DNA from: Mycobacterium sp. ITM-2016-00318
Lineage (GTDB): Bacteria > Actinomycetota > Actinomycetes > Mycobacteriales > Mycobacteriaceae
Length of the DNA stretch: 64,000 nt
Assembly: GCF_002968285.2 (NCBI RefSeq)
Contig: NZ_CP134400.1
Span: forward strand, 372,001-436,000
Reading direction: 5' to 3'
Under the pieces are notes generated by a model. The model made no database searches, was not told the origin of the DNA, and was given only the letters and a program-made list of their open reading frames with translations. Positions 1 to 10,600 of this stretch are shown piece by piece (the first letter of the stretch is position 1; each line of letters starts with the position of its first letter). Both the position numbers and the translations under genes were made by a program.

Positions 1-914
1 ATTGCCACGGTGCCATGCAGTCCGAACAAGAACGGCAAGACTGGAATCAATGCTCCTGAGGCGAAGCAGCAGAAACTGGACAGTCCTGCAATGAGCCCGC
101 TGCCGACGGCCTCGTGGGGGTCATCACGTGCCGCTTCGTCGATCGAGCCGGTGTCGCCGCTGCCCAGCGTCCTCAAGACCTCTTCCGCCTTGGTGCCAGC
201 CTCGGCCTCACTCATTCCACGCGCGCGGTACACCAACGCCAGCTCGTTGGCTTCGACATCCAGCTGGGGAAGCGCAGCACCGGCCTGCGGGTTCGGTGTC
301 GAGGCTTCGAGCAGTTCACGCTGCGAGCGCACCGAGACGTATTCGCCGGCACCCATGGACAACGCTCCGGCCAGCAGTCCGGCCATCCCGGTCGCCAGCA
401 AGGTGTGGGTGCTCACGCCGGTAGCGCTGACGCCCAGCACCAGCGCCAGGTTGCTGACCAAGCCATCGTTGGCGCCGAACACCGCGGCACGAAATGCGCC
501 GGAGAGCCGACTGCGTCCGCGGGCGGCTAGTGCGCGCACGACCTCCTCGTGCACACGCTCGTCAGCGGCCATCCTGGGCGTCGCGTCGGCGTCGCTCTCA
601 TACGTCGACCGGGCTTCTGCGCGCTGCGCCAACGCGAGGACGAACACGGACCCGAAGTGGCGGGCCAAAAAGCCAAGCGCTCGCGTCCGCAGCAACGGTC
701 GGTGCGGCGTGCCGACGTACGGACCCAAAAGATCGAGCCAATGCTGCTCATGACGGGCTTCGGCATCAGCAAGCGCCAGGAGAATCTCGCGATCGGCACC
801 GGTGCTTCGCTGCGCGAGATCACGGTAGATCGCTGCCTCAGCGCGTTCGTCTGCCAGATGTTGTCGCCAGCGACGCAGATCCGAACGCGAGGGAGCTAAT
901 CGTTGAGCACTCAC
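1..914 (-). CDS. VIT1/CCC1-family transporter with N-terminal ferritin-like domain (C-terminus cut by window edge)
   Basis: The frame is open to the window edge; 304 codons are visible and the C-terminal membrane segments are missing. Residues 15-130 form a ferritin/rubrerythrin-like helical region with metal-ligand type residues: E23 and E25, E52 with H55 (AEARHEQH), E119 with H122 and E123. From about 138 the VIT1/CCC1 membrane domain starts, with GANDGLVSN (147-155) and SMGAGEYVSV (186-195), both typical of the family. VIT proteins move ferrous iron or manganese across membranes; the ferritin-like part is thought to bind the metal first. I chose the GTG at 914 because GGAGGGAGGACT lies directly before it. 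It follows the GT87 gene on the same strand after about 118 bases. The exact metal is not shown by the sequence. Confidence 0.85.
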   Translation of the reverse strand, partial: MSAQRLAPSRSDLRRWRQHLADERAEAAIYRDLAQRSTGADREILLALADAEARHEQHWLDLLGPYVGTPHRPLLRTRALGFLARHFGSVFVLALAQRAEARSTYESDADATPRMAADERVHEEVVRALAARGRSRLSGAFRAAVFGANDGLVSNLALVLGVSATGVSTHTLLATGMAGLLAGALSMGAGEYVSVRSQRELLEASTPNPQAGAALPQLDVEANELALVYRARGMSEAEAGTKAEEVLRTLGSGDTGSIDEAARDDPHEAVGSGLIAGLSSFCCFASGALIPVLPFLFGLHGTVA

Positions 915-1032
915 CAGTCCTCCCTCCGATGACAGCGCTTATTCCACTCGAGGAATAACCCACTGTGTCACCGGACGACGCGGTAGCGCAGGTGGGCCAC
1001 TCCAGGCGCGGGAAGTACCCGCGCGAGTTCGG

Positions 1033-2316
1033 CTAATGATCGCGGTAGAGCGGACCGATGCTCGCTCTCGGTCGACTGCCCTCCGCCATTGCGTCAATGC
1101 CGATCGTTGCGGCCGCTGGATGCTGTCGTGCCCGCCAGAACGTGTACACGCTGCAGATGAGCACGATAGTAAGCGCTAGAAGGTAAGCGGCGGGCAGAAG
1201 CTGATCCCACGTCCCGGGGTGGCGCAAGGACATCAGACCTGCTTGTGGAGGCAAGCTTCGAGATGCGACGAACCACCCCCCGAAGATCGCCCCAAGCGTC
1301 CACATGGCCAGCGCCGCGACGCGCGAGCGGTGTACGTACCCGCGAAGCCCGAGATGGACAAGAAGCAGTGCGAACCACACCCAGTGGTGACTCCAGCTGA
1401 AGGGTGAAGCGGCGGCCGAGGTCATCCCCGCGATGGCGACGCCCAAGAGCAAAAGACCGCGACGCCATGCCACCGCGGCGATGGCGATGGCGACGATCGC
1501 GAATACGACTGCGGCCACAGTGGGCCACGGCGTTGCCCACTCGAAGCGCTCGAGCAGTCCGGCCAGGCTGGTGTTCGCCAGAGGGTCGCTGGAGATCCGC
1601 CGTATGTCTTGGAAGTGCCCCTGCAGCCAGAAATCTCTGGAATCGACTGGCAGCAGGGCGAATCCGACGGCGATGGTGAAGATGAAGGTCAGTCCGGCGA
1701 CGGCTGCCTCGCGACGTCGCCCGGTTGCAACGAGAAAGACAATGAAGAGTGCGGGAGTCAGTTTGATGCCGGCGGCGATCCCGATACCTATCCCAGTCCA
1801 CCTGCGGGACGGTGGTGACAGCACGTCAGCGAGGACGATCGCCATCATGAGCAAATTGATCTGGCCGAGCTGCAGCGAAAGCCGGACAGGTTCCAGCCAG
1901 ACGATCGGAGCCATCAGAAGCGCCGTCAGCCCCCACACGCCGGTTGCGGTCCTGATTCCTGCAGCATTGAGCATCCGGCGGACCATGTAACCCACGCAGG
2001 CAATGTTCACCAAAAAACCAAAGGTGAGAATCGCAGCCTCGCTCAACCCGATGAGCGGAAGAAAGCACAGCGCAGCGAATGGCGGGTAGTCGAACAGCAT
2101 CGTGTGTGAATTCCCGGTCATCCCCACTGAGTACAGGTCTTGACCATCCCAGACCCGCGCGGCTCCGAACCGGTACACCAACAGGTCGACCTGGCTGGCC
2201 AGGCTGGGCCACCGTAGATATGCGGCTAAGTACAACGCCAACGCAACCAGTAAGACGACCGGCCCCAACACACGGACCGATCGAGAGATGGCGCGCGGAG
2301 GGCGATGGTCCTGCAC
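1033..2316 (-). CDS. GT87-family polyprenyl-phosphate-dependent (manno)syltransferase
   Basis: This is an integral membrane protein of 427 aa with about ten hydrophobic segments, the size usual for the GT87 (DUF2029) family. Actinobacterial members transfer mannose or a related sugar from a polyprenyl phosphate carrier to mannolipids such as PIM or lipoarabinomannan on the outer face of the membrane. A conserved-type acidic loop follows the first membrane helix (QVDLLVYRFGA, D44), and FDYPPFAAL lies further on, both seen in this family. The start is GTG, with AAGGAG about 13 bases upstream. The acceptor cannot be told. It lies just outside the left boundary of the proposed tRNA-Gly element and reads toward the VIT gene. 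Confidence 0.8.
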   Translation of the reverse strand: MQDHRPPRAISRSVRVLGPVVLLVALALYLAAYLRWPSLASQVDLLVYRFGAARVWDGQDLYSVGMTGNSHTMLFDYPPFAALCFLPLIGLSEAAILTFGFLVNIACVGYMVRRMLNAAGIRTATGVWGLTALLMAPIVWLEPVRLSLQLGQINLLMMAIVLADVLSPPSRRWTGIGIGIAAGIKLTPALFIVFLVATGRRREAAVAGLTFIFTIAVGFALLPVDSRDFWLQGHFQDIRRISSDPLANTSLAGLLERFEWATPWPTVAAVVFAIVAIAIAAVAWRRGLLLLGVAIAGMTSAAASPFSWSHHWVWFALLLVHLGLRGYVHRSRVAALAMWTLGAIFGGWFVASRSLPPQAGLMSLRHPGTWDQLLPAAYLLALTIVLICSVYTFWRARQHPAAATIGIDAMAEGSRPRASIGPLYRDH

Positions 2317-2702
2317 GATTGAGGCGACTCCTTCATCGGTGTCCGTATTCGTGCCTTGGCAATTACGCGCGAACTAACTCGCGAAGTCGGGGAGACGTAC
2401 GACACCTGCTACCCGGCGCAGCGCCCGGCAAACGGCTTTGTAGCGGTTGTCTCGCCGCGCCGGGGCAAACGACGGTCAAGATCAGTTCTGATGGGCGCTG
2501 GTAGTCGCCAAATATGCCGCCGAAATGCGGATCGCCGACGCCGGAATCGAACCCGCGTACGCAGCTTGAGAAGTATTGCGTCCACCTTGGCGAAGGGACT
2601 AGGGCGGGCAAACTTACTCGCCAGCCGCCTCCGATCACAGCCGTCGCACATCCGCCCAGACGGCAGGCTTTACGCTACCGGGGTCAGCTAAAGTAGTGCG
2701 CC
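2317..2702. other. Gene-free stretch holding a tRNA-Gly remnant
   Basis: There is no convincing gene on either strand in these 386 bases; the short open frames have low-complexity arginine-rich translations. The one recognisable item is the tRNA-Gly 3'-half remnant at 2534-2574. The promoters of the divergent genes at 2316 (minus) and 2703 (plus) should also lie here, but I see no clear -10/-35 pair. Confidence 0.6.
2534..2574 (-). repeat. Degenerate 3' half of tRNA-Gly; candidate attachment-site remnant
   Basis: Bases 2534-2573 align with the anticodon-to-3'-end half of the intact tRNA-Gly (14978-15018) in the same orientation: 34 of 41 columns match with one gap. Exact stretches include AATCGAACCCGCGT (2545-2558), CAGCTTG (2562-2568) and GAAG. 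Similarity stops inside the anticodon stem, and the 5' half of a tRNA is absent. A duplicated tRNA 3' end is what tyrosine-integrase elements leave at their far end. The seven mismatches mean it is old or came from a related tRNA. It is not a working tRNA. Confidence 0.6.
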
Positions 2703-3512
2703 GTGCTGGTCTGGATCGCCCCACTCGTCCTCGTCGTGGCGGTTACGGCGGCGATCACAATCAAGCTGCTGGTACGCCGCCGCGCGCCGATGGGCGGCTG
2801 GTTCAGTGACGCCCCTCGTAGCGCCGGCACCTTATCGGTAATCGGCACCATGTTCGCGGTGGTGCTCGCGTTCGTAATCTTGTTCGCGCTCCAGAGTTAC
2901 CAGCGAGCGCGGGACGGCGCCAGCGTCGAGGCCGTCGCCGTGGCCGAGCTCCACTCCGTCGCTGATGTGTTCCAGGCACCTTCGAGCGATCGTCTGCAGG
3001 GAGGACTCGTCTGCTACGCGCGCGCCGTCATCGAGGACGAATGGCCCACGATGAGAGACGGGCGGTCAAGCGAACTGGTGCAGTCGTGGATCGACACTCT
3101 CGGCCGAGAGTTCGCGACCACCGACCCGCGCGGCGCGCGGCAGGAGGCGGCTTACGCACAGTGGTTCGACGAGCAGGCTCAGCGCCGTGATGGTCGTCGA
3201 GCGCGCATCGCCGAAGCGTCCCCATTCGTGTCCCTCCCGCTGTGGATCGTGCTGGGTATCGGCGCCTCGCTCACGATCGCCTACATGTGCGCCCAGGCCG
3301 ACCGGCGCGAGGGGGCGCTTATCCAGTCGATACCGATCGGCTTCGTCACCACCCTCATGACCGCAGGCCTGCTAGTCGTTGTTCTCCTCGACCATCCGTA
3401 CGCGGACTGGAGCGGCAGCATCGCGCCGACCGAGATGCGCCGGACGCTCGCGCTTATAGATCACGGAGGCGCCCCGCCGTGCGACAAGCGGGGCATCGCC
3501 CGTTCCACCTGA
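2703..3512 (+). CDS. DUF4239-like (bestrophin-like fold) membrane protein
   Basis: This 269-aa protein has four predicted membrane helices, two near the N-terminus (about 1-22 and 43-64) and two near 180-198 and 211-231. A polar soluble loop of about 110 residues lies between the pairs. The pattern, and a GTMFAVVLAFVILFALQSY-like second helix, fit the DUF4239 family, whose function is not established. The start is GTG at 2703. It is the first gene inside the proposed element, about 130 bases upstream of the hydrolase/cyclase fusion on the same strand, so they may be co-transcribed. A link between its membrane domain and a cyclic nucleotide made next door is speculation only. Confidence 0.7.
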   Translation: MLVWIAPLVLVVAVTAAITIKLLVRRRAPMGGWFSDAPRSAGTLSVIGTMFAVVLAFVILFALQSYQRARDGASVEAVAVAELHSVADVFQAPSSDRLQGGLVCYARAVIEDEWPTMRDGRSSELVQSWIDTLGREFATTDPRGARQEAAYAQWFDEQAQRRDGRRARIAEASPFVSLPLWIVLGIGASLTIAYMCAQADRREGALIQSIPIGFVTTLMTAGLLVVVLLDHPYADWSGSIAPTEMRRTLALIDHGGAPPCDKRGIARST

Positions 3513-3641
3513 CGGCCCAGCTGCGGGTCGCATCAACTCATCGTTTTTGACGTTTTTGAGACAGCCGGAGAGAAGGACACTTTGCTTCTGCCCGTTGCAT
3601 GACACCGAAACTCAACGCGCTCCTCGGCTTAGACTTCCGCA

Positions 3642-4958
3642 ATGTTCTCGGAGACGCGCTACGCACGAAACGGGGACCTGCATGTCGCGTATCGCGCGTC
3701 ACGCGAAGCTCCGCGCGACATCGTGTACGTCTCTAATTGGTTCACAAATTGTGAGATTTTTCCGGAGCTACCGTCCGTTCAAGGGTGGGTTGAAGCGATG
3801 ACATCGCTCGGTCGGCTCATCTTCTTCGACCAGCCGGGCACCGGAGCGTCCGATTCTGTCACTCCGGGCGCGATGCCAACCTTGGAACAGTGGGCCGACA
3901 GCATCACCGCAGTGCTCGACGATCTCGGCAGCCGCGAAGCGGTCCTCATCGCAGTCGACGGCGCGTTCGGGCCAGCGGCGCTCTTCGCAGCGTCACATCC
4001 GTCCCGTACCACCGCGCTTGTCGTGCTCGACGGCTACGCCGATCCGATGGCTCAACGCACTGATGGGCTCGATCGCGAGGAAACCAAGGCTGCCACGGTC
4101 GCCATGTGGGGCACGGGGGAGGTCCAGCATGTCTTGAACCCGGACATGCCGTGGAACGAGGAGATCCGGGCAACGTGGGCTCGACACGAACGCCTGGCGG
4201 CGAGTCCGGGGACCATCGCACTGATGAGGCCTCTCGTGACCGAATTGGACGTGCGGGCAGTACTTCCCACAGTCCGCGTGCCCACCCTGGTCATCCAGCA
4301 CGCCGACGATGCGATCATCCCGCCCGAGTCGGGCAAGTACATCGCTGATCACATCTCGGGCGCGAAGTACGTTGAGCTGCCGGGGCGCAACATGTACCAC
4401 TTCGTCGAACCGTGGCGCGAGTCCTTCCAGGAGATCGCCGAGTTCCTCACCGGCCACCACGCTGAGGTGGCCGATGATCGGGTTCTCGCCACGGTGTTGT
4501 TTACCGACATCGTGGACTCGACGCGCCGGGCCGCGGAGATCGGTGACCGCGACTGGCACGCGCTGCTTGACGCTCACGACGCCATCGTGCGGTCGCAGCT
4601 TGCGCGTTTCCGTGGCCGCGAGGTGAACACGTCGGGTGACGGCTTCCTGGCGATGTTCGACGGTCCTCAGCGCGCGATCCGCTGCGCGATGGCGATCCGC
4701 GACGCGGTGCAGGCGCTCGGTATCGAGGTGCGCGCGGGGTTGCACACCGGCGAGTGCGAGGTCCGCGGCGATGACATCGGGGGGATCGCGGTGCATATTG
4801 GCGCGCGGGTGAGCGCCCTGGCAGGGCCGAACGACGTGCTCGTATCCAGCACGCTGCACGACCTCGTGATCGGGTCGGGGCTTGAGTTCGAAGACCGCGG
4901 CGCTCACGAACTCAAGGGCGTGCCCGGCGAGTGGCATCTCTCCGCCGTCACCTCGTAG
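3642..4958 (+). CDS. Alpha/beta-hydrolase fused to class III nucleotidyl cyclase (Rv1900c type), hydrolase nucleophile missing
   Basis: Residues 1-270 form an alpha/beta-hydrolase domain and residues 280-438 a class III cyclase domain, the layout of M. tuberculosis Rv1900c. The nucleophile elbow reads AVDGAFGPAA, where the sister protein at 11364 has GVSEGGPAA, so the catalytic serine is replaced by glycine and the hydrolase is probably inactive. The late histidine region (MYHFVEP) is kept. In the cyclase, metal-binding aspartates are present (FTDIVDST; TSGDGF). The position of the substrate-selecting lysine is asparagine (EVNTSGDG), and the usual AVNxAAR is AVHIGARV. Rv1900c-type cyclases are known to lack canonical substrate residues yet keep activity, so cyclase activity remains possible. 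It faces the 889-aa gene, with ends 55 bases apart. Confidence 0.85.
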   Translation: MFSETRYARNGDLHVAYRASREAPRDIVYVSNWFTNCEIFPELPSVQGWVEAMTSLGRLIFFDQPGTGASDSVTPGAMPTLEQWADSITAVLDDLGSREAVLIAVDGAFGPAALFAASHPSRTTALVVLDGYADPMAQRTDGLDREETKAATVAMWGTGEVQHVLNPDMPWNEEIRATWARHERLAASPGTIALMRPLVTELDVRAVLPTVRVPTLVIQHADDAIIPPESGKYIADHISGAKYVELPGRNMYHFVEPWRESFQEIAEFLTGHHAEVADDRVLATVLFTDIVDSTRRAAEIGDRDWHALLDAHDAIVRSQLARFRGREVNTSGDGFLAMFDGPQRAIRCAMAIRDAVQALGIEVRAGLHTGECEVRGDDIGGIAVHIGARVSALAGPNDVLVSSTLHDLVIGSGLEFEDRGAHELKGVPGEWHLSAVTS

Positions 4959-5013
4959 ATGCGGGCCTGGCCAAACTGCTCGCCTACCGCCAAGGTAATC
5001 AGGTGATCAAGAA

Positions 5014-7683
5014 TTACTTCGAGACGGCGTCCAGTTGTGCTCGCGCTTGGTCGATTTGGTGGTATGCGTACGCGACGATCTCGGCGGTGGTCATCGTTTC
5101 GCCTTTACGAGCGAGCGATTCGTAGGTTTGGTTGCCGAGGACATCGCGGAGGTGCGTGATCGCGTTGTTGATATTGGGAAACGTCGCGGCGGTCAAGGGA
5201 CTGAATGCAAAACCCGCTACAGTGGCCGCTGGTTCGAAGCGTCCGCCTCGGTCAAGAAAGATTGCAAGGTTTGTCAAGGGCGAACGGATAGTCACCATGT
5301 TGCCCGATTCGTGCATGTGGCGGATCGCCAGACCGATGTGGTCGAGCGCTGAGAGCGGATCGCCACGTTCCACTTCAAGCTGGGCCAGATTGGCCGTCAA
5401 GTGGCTTTCGTTAAAGCGGTTGCCGCTGTCGTGGGCAACCGCCAGCCCCCGTTGCATCACCTTCAAAGCGCGGTCGGGGTCCGCGTTGCGCCAGGCAAAG
5501 CCGTAGGCCATCAGCGCCAACGAGAGCGCTTGCGGGTTGTGTGTGGCCTCGGCAGCCTCGATTAGCCCGTACGCGGCGCCCAATGCTTCGTCATCGCGAC
5601 CCGCGGTCGTCAATGCCATGACGAGAAACGCCGTGATGTTTATGTGCGCATCGCGGGTGCGTGCGAGCAGGGCACGGCACCAATCGACTGACCGATCAGG
5701 TTGACCGATGGCTATGTACGGATTACCGAGCAGGCCTTCGAAGCCGAATGGCAGTTCACCACGGTCTGTGAGCATCGCCGCCTGTCCGGCCTCGGTGTAC
5801 CGGACCGCCTCCTCGATTCGTCCCACGAACCAGCATTGCGTAGCCATCGCATACAGGAAGACGAGCCGGCGGTGATCGACAGCGCAGGCGGTTTCGATCA
5901 ATTCTTCGGCCCACGCGACGGGCTCGTAATTTTCGACGCAGACGCCGAGGAACGCCGCGTAGGTAGCGATGGTGGCGGCCACGTCGAGATTGCCGTGGTC
6001 GGCGGCCCACCGAAACGCTGTTCGCAGATTGGCCAGTTCGGCTGTCAACCACGTGTAGGCCTCGCGCTGTCGCGGGCTGTCCCACACGGCAATGATGTCT
6101 GCTTCGCGCTCGGCGAAGTAGCGGGCGTGCGCGGCACGAACCTCTTCCGCCGCACCGCTCGCGACGAGTTGCTCCTCGGCGAATTGGCGGATCGTTTCCA
6201 GAATCGAAAACCGGGTCTGCCCCGAAGATCTGTCGGCAACGAGCAAGGACTTGCGCACTAGGGCGTCTAGCAGATCGAGCACGGCGTAGTCGTCGTTAGC
6301 ATCGAATCCGCCTACTGCACAGGCACTTTGGAGGTCGAATCCGCCGGCGAACACCGAACACCGCTCCAGTAGCGCCTTCTCGGCGTCGTCGAGGTGGTCG
6401 TAGGACCATGCCACTGCGTGGCGCAGCGTTTGGTGACGTTCCAGCCCGCGCCGGGAGCCGACCAACAGCCGGAACCGGTGATCGAGACGGTCACGCACCT
6501 CGCTGGCGGTCATCGACGCCATTCGCGAGGCCGCCAGTTCGATGGCCAACGGAATGCCGTCGAGGCGTTGGCAGATCTCCACCACCGCGGCGGCTTCATC
6601 AGCCGTGGCCAGCGAGAAGCGCGAGGCAACACTGCGGGCGCGTTCGACAAACAGGGTCACCGCCGCGGAGTCGATGCCAGCATGCACATCCAGCGAGGGC
6701 ACCAGCCACAACTGCTCGTCGGCCACCCCTAATCCTTCGCGGCTGGTCGCCAAAACCCGCACCGTCGCCGACTGCGCGAGAATCACCTCGACCAGATCCG
6801 CCGCAGCGTCGCGCACGTGCTCGCAGTTGTCGAACACCAGCAAGCGGACTCGGCCCTCCAGGGCCGCGGCCACGCTCTCGCTCACGCTCTTCCCCGGCTG
6901 CCGAGTGATGCCCAGCACCGCCGCAACCGCGTCGGGCACCGCCGCCGGATCAGTCACCGCAGCCAACGCGAAAATCCACACCCCGTCGGGGAAATTATCG
7001 GCCAGTTGCGCGGCGACTTCGGTGGCTAGGCGGGTCTTGCCGACCCCGCCGACCCCAGTCAAGGTCACCAGCCGATGAGCATTGACCGCCGCATGCACCC
7101 CGTCGAGTTCGGACTCACGTCCGATCAAGGTGCTGGCGGCAGGCCGCAGGTTTCCGGGACTGGTATCCAGTGCCTGCAATGAGGGGAAGTGTGTCTGCAG
7201 TCCGGGTGCTCGGACCTGGAACACCCCCACCGGCGCTGACACATCACGCAATCGTCGCGGTCCCAGATCGAGAAGATCAACACCGCTGAGCAGAACCGCT
7301 GTCGAGTCGGCGACCAGGATCTGACCGCCATGCCCGGCTGCCATCACCCGCGCAGCGCGATTCAGCACCGTCCCGAAGTAGTCGCCATCTCGCAACTCGG
7401 CCTCGCCGGTCCCAATGCCCATCCGCACCGGCAACTCCAGCCCCTGCTGTGCAGCGATCGCGGCGTCGACGGCGGACCTCGGCGACGCAAACGCGGCCGC
7501 CACGCCATCGCCGCTGTGGCTGAACAAGAAGCCGCCGTGCGCCTCGATCGCCGAGCGCAACACCTCGTCATGGGCGGCCAACGCCGCCCGCATGCCATCC
7601 GCGTCGGTCTCCCACCGACGGGTCGAACCCTCGACATCGGTGAACAGAAACGTCACCACCCCCGAAGGAGCAGCCGCCGTCAT
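5014..7683 (-). CDS. Cyclase / NB-ARC-type ATPase / helical-repeat protein (STAND type), 889 aa
   Basis: The order is: class III cyclase domain (about 8-165), P-loop ATPase (about 190-470, Walker A GVGGVGKT, Walker B-like RLLVFDNCEH), then TPR-like helical repeats to the C-terminus. There is no LuxR DNA-binding tail, unlike M. tuberculosis relatives such as Rv0386, Rv1358 and Rv2488c. The metal aspartates (FTDVEGST, SGDGV) and the transition-state Asn/Arg (LNRAARV) are present. The substrate lysine position is serine (FSHSGDG). I chose the ATG at 7683 because it overlaps the upstream stop as ATGA, so it is translationally coupled to the 1067-aa gene; the open frame extends six codons further up. 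STAND ATPases act as ligand-triggered switches. What triggers this one, and its output, are unknown. Confidence 0.85.
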   Translation of the reverse strand: MTAAAPSGVVTFLFTDVEGSTRRWETDADGMRAALAAHDEVLRSAIEAHGGFLFSHSGDGVAAAFASPRSAVDAAIAAQQGLELPVRMGIGTGEAELRDGDYFGTVLNRAARVMAAGHGGQILVADSTAVLLSGVDLLDLGPRRLRDVSAPVGVFQVRAPGLQTHFPSLQALDTSPGNLRPAASTLIGRESELDGVHAAVNAHRLVTLTGVGGVGKTRLATEVAAQLADNFPDGVWIFALAAVTDPAAVPDAVAAVLGITRQPGKSVSESVAAALEGRVRLLVFDNCEHVRDAAADLVEVILAQSATVRVLATSREGLGVADEQLWLVPSLDVHAGIDSAAVTLFVERARSVASRFSLATADEAAAVVEICQRLDGIPLAIELAASRMASMTASEVRDRLDHRFRLLVGSRRGLERHQTLRHAVAWSYDHLDDAEKALLERCSVFAGGFDLQSACAVGGFDANDDYAVLDLLDALVRKSLLVADRSSGQTRFSILETIRQFAEEQLVASGAAEEVRAAHARYFAEREADIIAVWDSPRQREAYTWLTAELANLRTAFRWAADHGNLDVAATIATYAAFLGVCVENYEPVAWAEELIETACAVDHRRLVFLYAMATQCWFVGRIEEAVRYTEAGQAAMLTDRGELPFGFEGLLGNPYIAIGQPDRSVDWCRALLARTRDAHINITAFLVMALTTAGRDDEALGAAYGLIEAAEATHNPQALSLALMAYGFAWRNADPDRALKVMQRGLAVAHDSGNRFNESHLTANLAQLEVERGDPLSALDHIGLAIRHMHESGNMVTIRSPLTNLAIFLDRGGRFEPAATVAGFAFSPLTAATFPNINNAITHLRDVLGNQTYESLARKGETMTTAEIVAYAYHQIDQARAQLDAVSK

Positions 7684-10600
7684 GGCATGGCCTCGGCCCA
7701 CTTCATGTGGCCTTCGAAGCCAAGCTCTGTGGCCATCGCGCGGTAGCGACTCACCAAGTCCCGGTAGGCATCATCGTCGCCGCAGGCAAGAGCGAGCAGT
7801 GCGCGCAGCCGCAGCTGCGTGATGTCGACGATCGCCGAACCTTCGTCGGCCGGCAGGGTCGCCAAACGGTCGATCGCCTCTTGGGCTTCGGCCAGGTCAC
7901 CCTGGGTGCCACGCTCCAGCAGCGCCTCCACCAGAAGGGGGGTGCCCCAAACTGCGTGCGCGAGCCGTCCTGTCTGGTGCATACCGTCGACGGCTTTCCG
8001 CATCACCGCAATGGCAGCATCGCGGTCGCCGCGCCTGGCCTCCTCCCGCGCGATCCACAACTCGGTGTTCGGGACCATCTGAAGACAAATCTTTTGGCGC
8101 AGCCAGATATCGCGGGCCTGCACCATCAGCTCCAGCCCGCGGTGGCGGTCGGCCTCGTCGCGATACAGCAGCGCGCCAGCCAACCCGTACTTCGTCACGC
8201 TCATTGCGACATCGTTGCTGGCCACTTCCGCGGTCTGCACCGCCTCCTCGAGGATGCGCACGGTGGTGTCATCCGCCCGAAGCACCCCGTTGTGTGCTGC
8301 GAAACCGTGGCCCCAGAGGGCGACACCGGCGAGGGTTGCCGGATTGCTGTTTCGGGCCATCGCGAGGGCGTCGTGGAGGTCTTGGCGCCATCCGGGACGG
8401 CCCAGCCACCACCGAGCAAAGCCGCGCCACGTCAACGCAATCGCCAGCGGTGATCCAAAACCGAAGCCGGCACCCTTGGATGGATCGCCGGCGGCCAGGT
8501 CGATGACGGTCTGCGACCACCGCAAGATCTCGCCGCATTCGCCGGTATCCGCCCAGTTTACGAACGCTATCAACGCCAGCCCGACGCTCAGCGTGGGATC
8601 GCCGATCGACTCGAGCAGCGTCATCTGTTCGGCCGCCAGCTGTGACCCCTCACGCGGTCGCGAAGCGTAGAGGAGGTCGGCTGCCAGTCCGGTCATGCCG
8701 ATTGCCAGCGAGACCTTGTCGCCGGCCGCGTTGCACAACTCCCGCAGCTCCGCGAAGCGGCCCCGGGTTTCGTGAATTGCTCGGTCTTGCCAGTCGGTGG
8801 CACACAGCATGCTGCGGGGGGCGATGCGCATCGACAATTGGTCGGGGTCGTCGACAGGCAGCGCGTCGGCGATGCGGCGTGCCCGCTCCCAGCTGAGCCG
8901 GGCGGCGATGTGGTCGCGGTTGGCGGACCACGCGGCGGCGCGCATGTGCCAGCCATAGGCCGCGCGCAGCTCGCCAACTGCTTCGAGGTGTTCGGCGATC
9001 AGCGCCGCGTTCTCCTCCAGCGAGCCGGCCTCACGCTCTTGGATCGCGGCGGCCAGGCGCCGGTGCCACTGGGCGCGATCGGATCTCAGCTGCGATTCGT
9101 AGGCCACCGCGCGGATCAACGGATGGCGGAACGCATACTCAGCCGATGGTGTGAAGCGGACCTGGTCGATCAGTTCGGCCTTGACCAAGTCATCGAAGGC
9201 CGGTTCGATGCCCAGCGCGGCCAGCAGCACCGCGCCGAAGCGGGCGCCGATCACCGACGCCGCGTTCACCGTGCGCTTGGCTCCGCTGTTCAGCCGGTCG
9301 ATGCGCGCCTCGATGGCCGCTTGCACCGTGGCCGGCACGCTCACCTCGGCCACATCCACACGACACACGTAACCGCCGCGCTCACCGGACAGCACCCCGC
9401 GCTGGGCCAACTCGCGCACCATCTCCTCGGCGAAGAACGGGTTCCCGGCGGCCCGCTCGGCGATGATCGCCGCCAGCTCGCCGACCGAGGGATCCGACCC
9501 CAGCAGCTCACCGATCAGCGCCGTGCTGTCCCAATCGGCTAGTGGGGCAAGCGCGATCGTCTGCGCGCCATGCACTCGCATCAGCGCCCCCTCATATTCG
9601 GGGCGCGAGGTGATCAGCACCATCGCCGGGATGCGCGGAATGACGGTAAGGAAGTCGGCCAGCATCGACTCGCTGACCGCATCGACCCAGTGCGCATCCT
9701 CGACGATGAACAGCGCCGGTTCGGTGCGCGCCAGCGACGCGGTATTGATCAGCGCGGTCAACCGGCGCCGCCGCGCATCCGGGTCAATCTGGGGCAGCGC
9801 CACCTCGGGGTCGGCGATGCCCAACAGATCATCAAGCAGCAGCAGATCCTGCGCGTCGGCATCCGGGAACTGGTCCCGGACCCGGGCGCGGGCGGGCGGG
9901 CCGTCCAGGTCTTCGATCCCGTTCACCGCGCGCAGCAGCCGCCTCACCGCATGAAACGGGATGTCACGGGCGTGGGATTCGCAGAAGGCCCAAAACACCT
10001 CGAGCCCGCGAGCGGCCGCCAACCCCGCTGCCTCCCTGGCCACCCGGCTTTTGCCGATGCCCGGTGGTCCGACGACATTGACCACGCCACCGCGGGCATT
10101 GATTGTGCGGTCCGCAAGGGCATCAAGGGCCGCCATCTCCCAGCGCCGGCCGACCAGACTAGCCTCGGTGCGTCCGCCCCGGCCGTCGCGCGGGCTGATC
10201 GCCAGCAGTCGACGCGCGAGCACCGGTTCCTCAGCCCCCTTGATGCGCATCTGCTCCGGTTCACCCAGCATCACGGTGTGCTCAACCAGCCGCGCGGTCG
10301 ACTCCGACAGCATCACCGAACCCGGCGCGGCCACCGATTCCATCCGCTGCGCCATCCCGACCTGCTCACCGATCGCGCCATAACCCAAGGATCCCGAACC
10401 GATCTCACCGGTGATCACCTGACCGGAGTTGAGTCCCACCCGCACCCGCAGCGCCACACCGTCGCGGTCTTGGACTTCGACGGCAAGCCCCTTCGCCTCC
10501 TCCTGGATAGCCAGCGCGGCCAGGCACCCCCGGAAAGCGTGATCTTCCAACGCCACCGGGGCGCCGAAGACCGCCATCACCCCGTCGCCGGTGAACTCCA

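Noticed and set aside
2534..2580. A complete tRNA gene at this place
   Set aside because: Only the anticodon-to-3' half is present; the D arm and 5' acceptor strand are missing and the anticodon stem does not pair.
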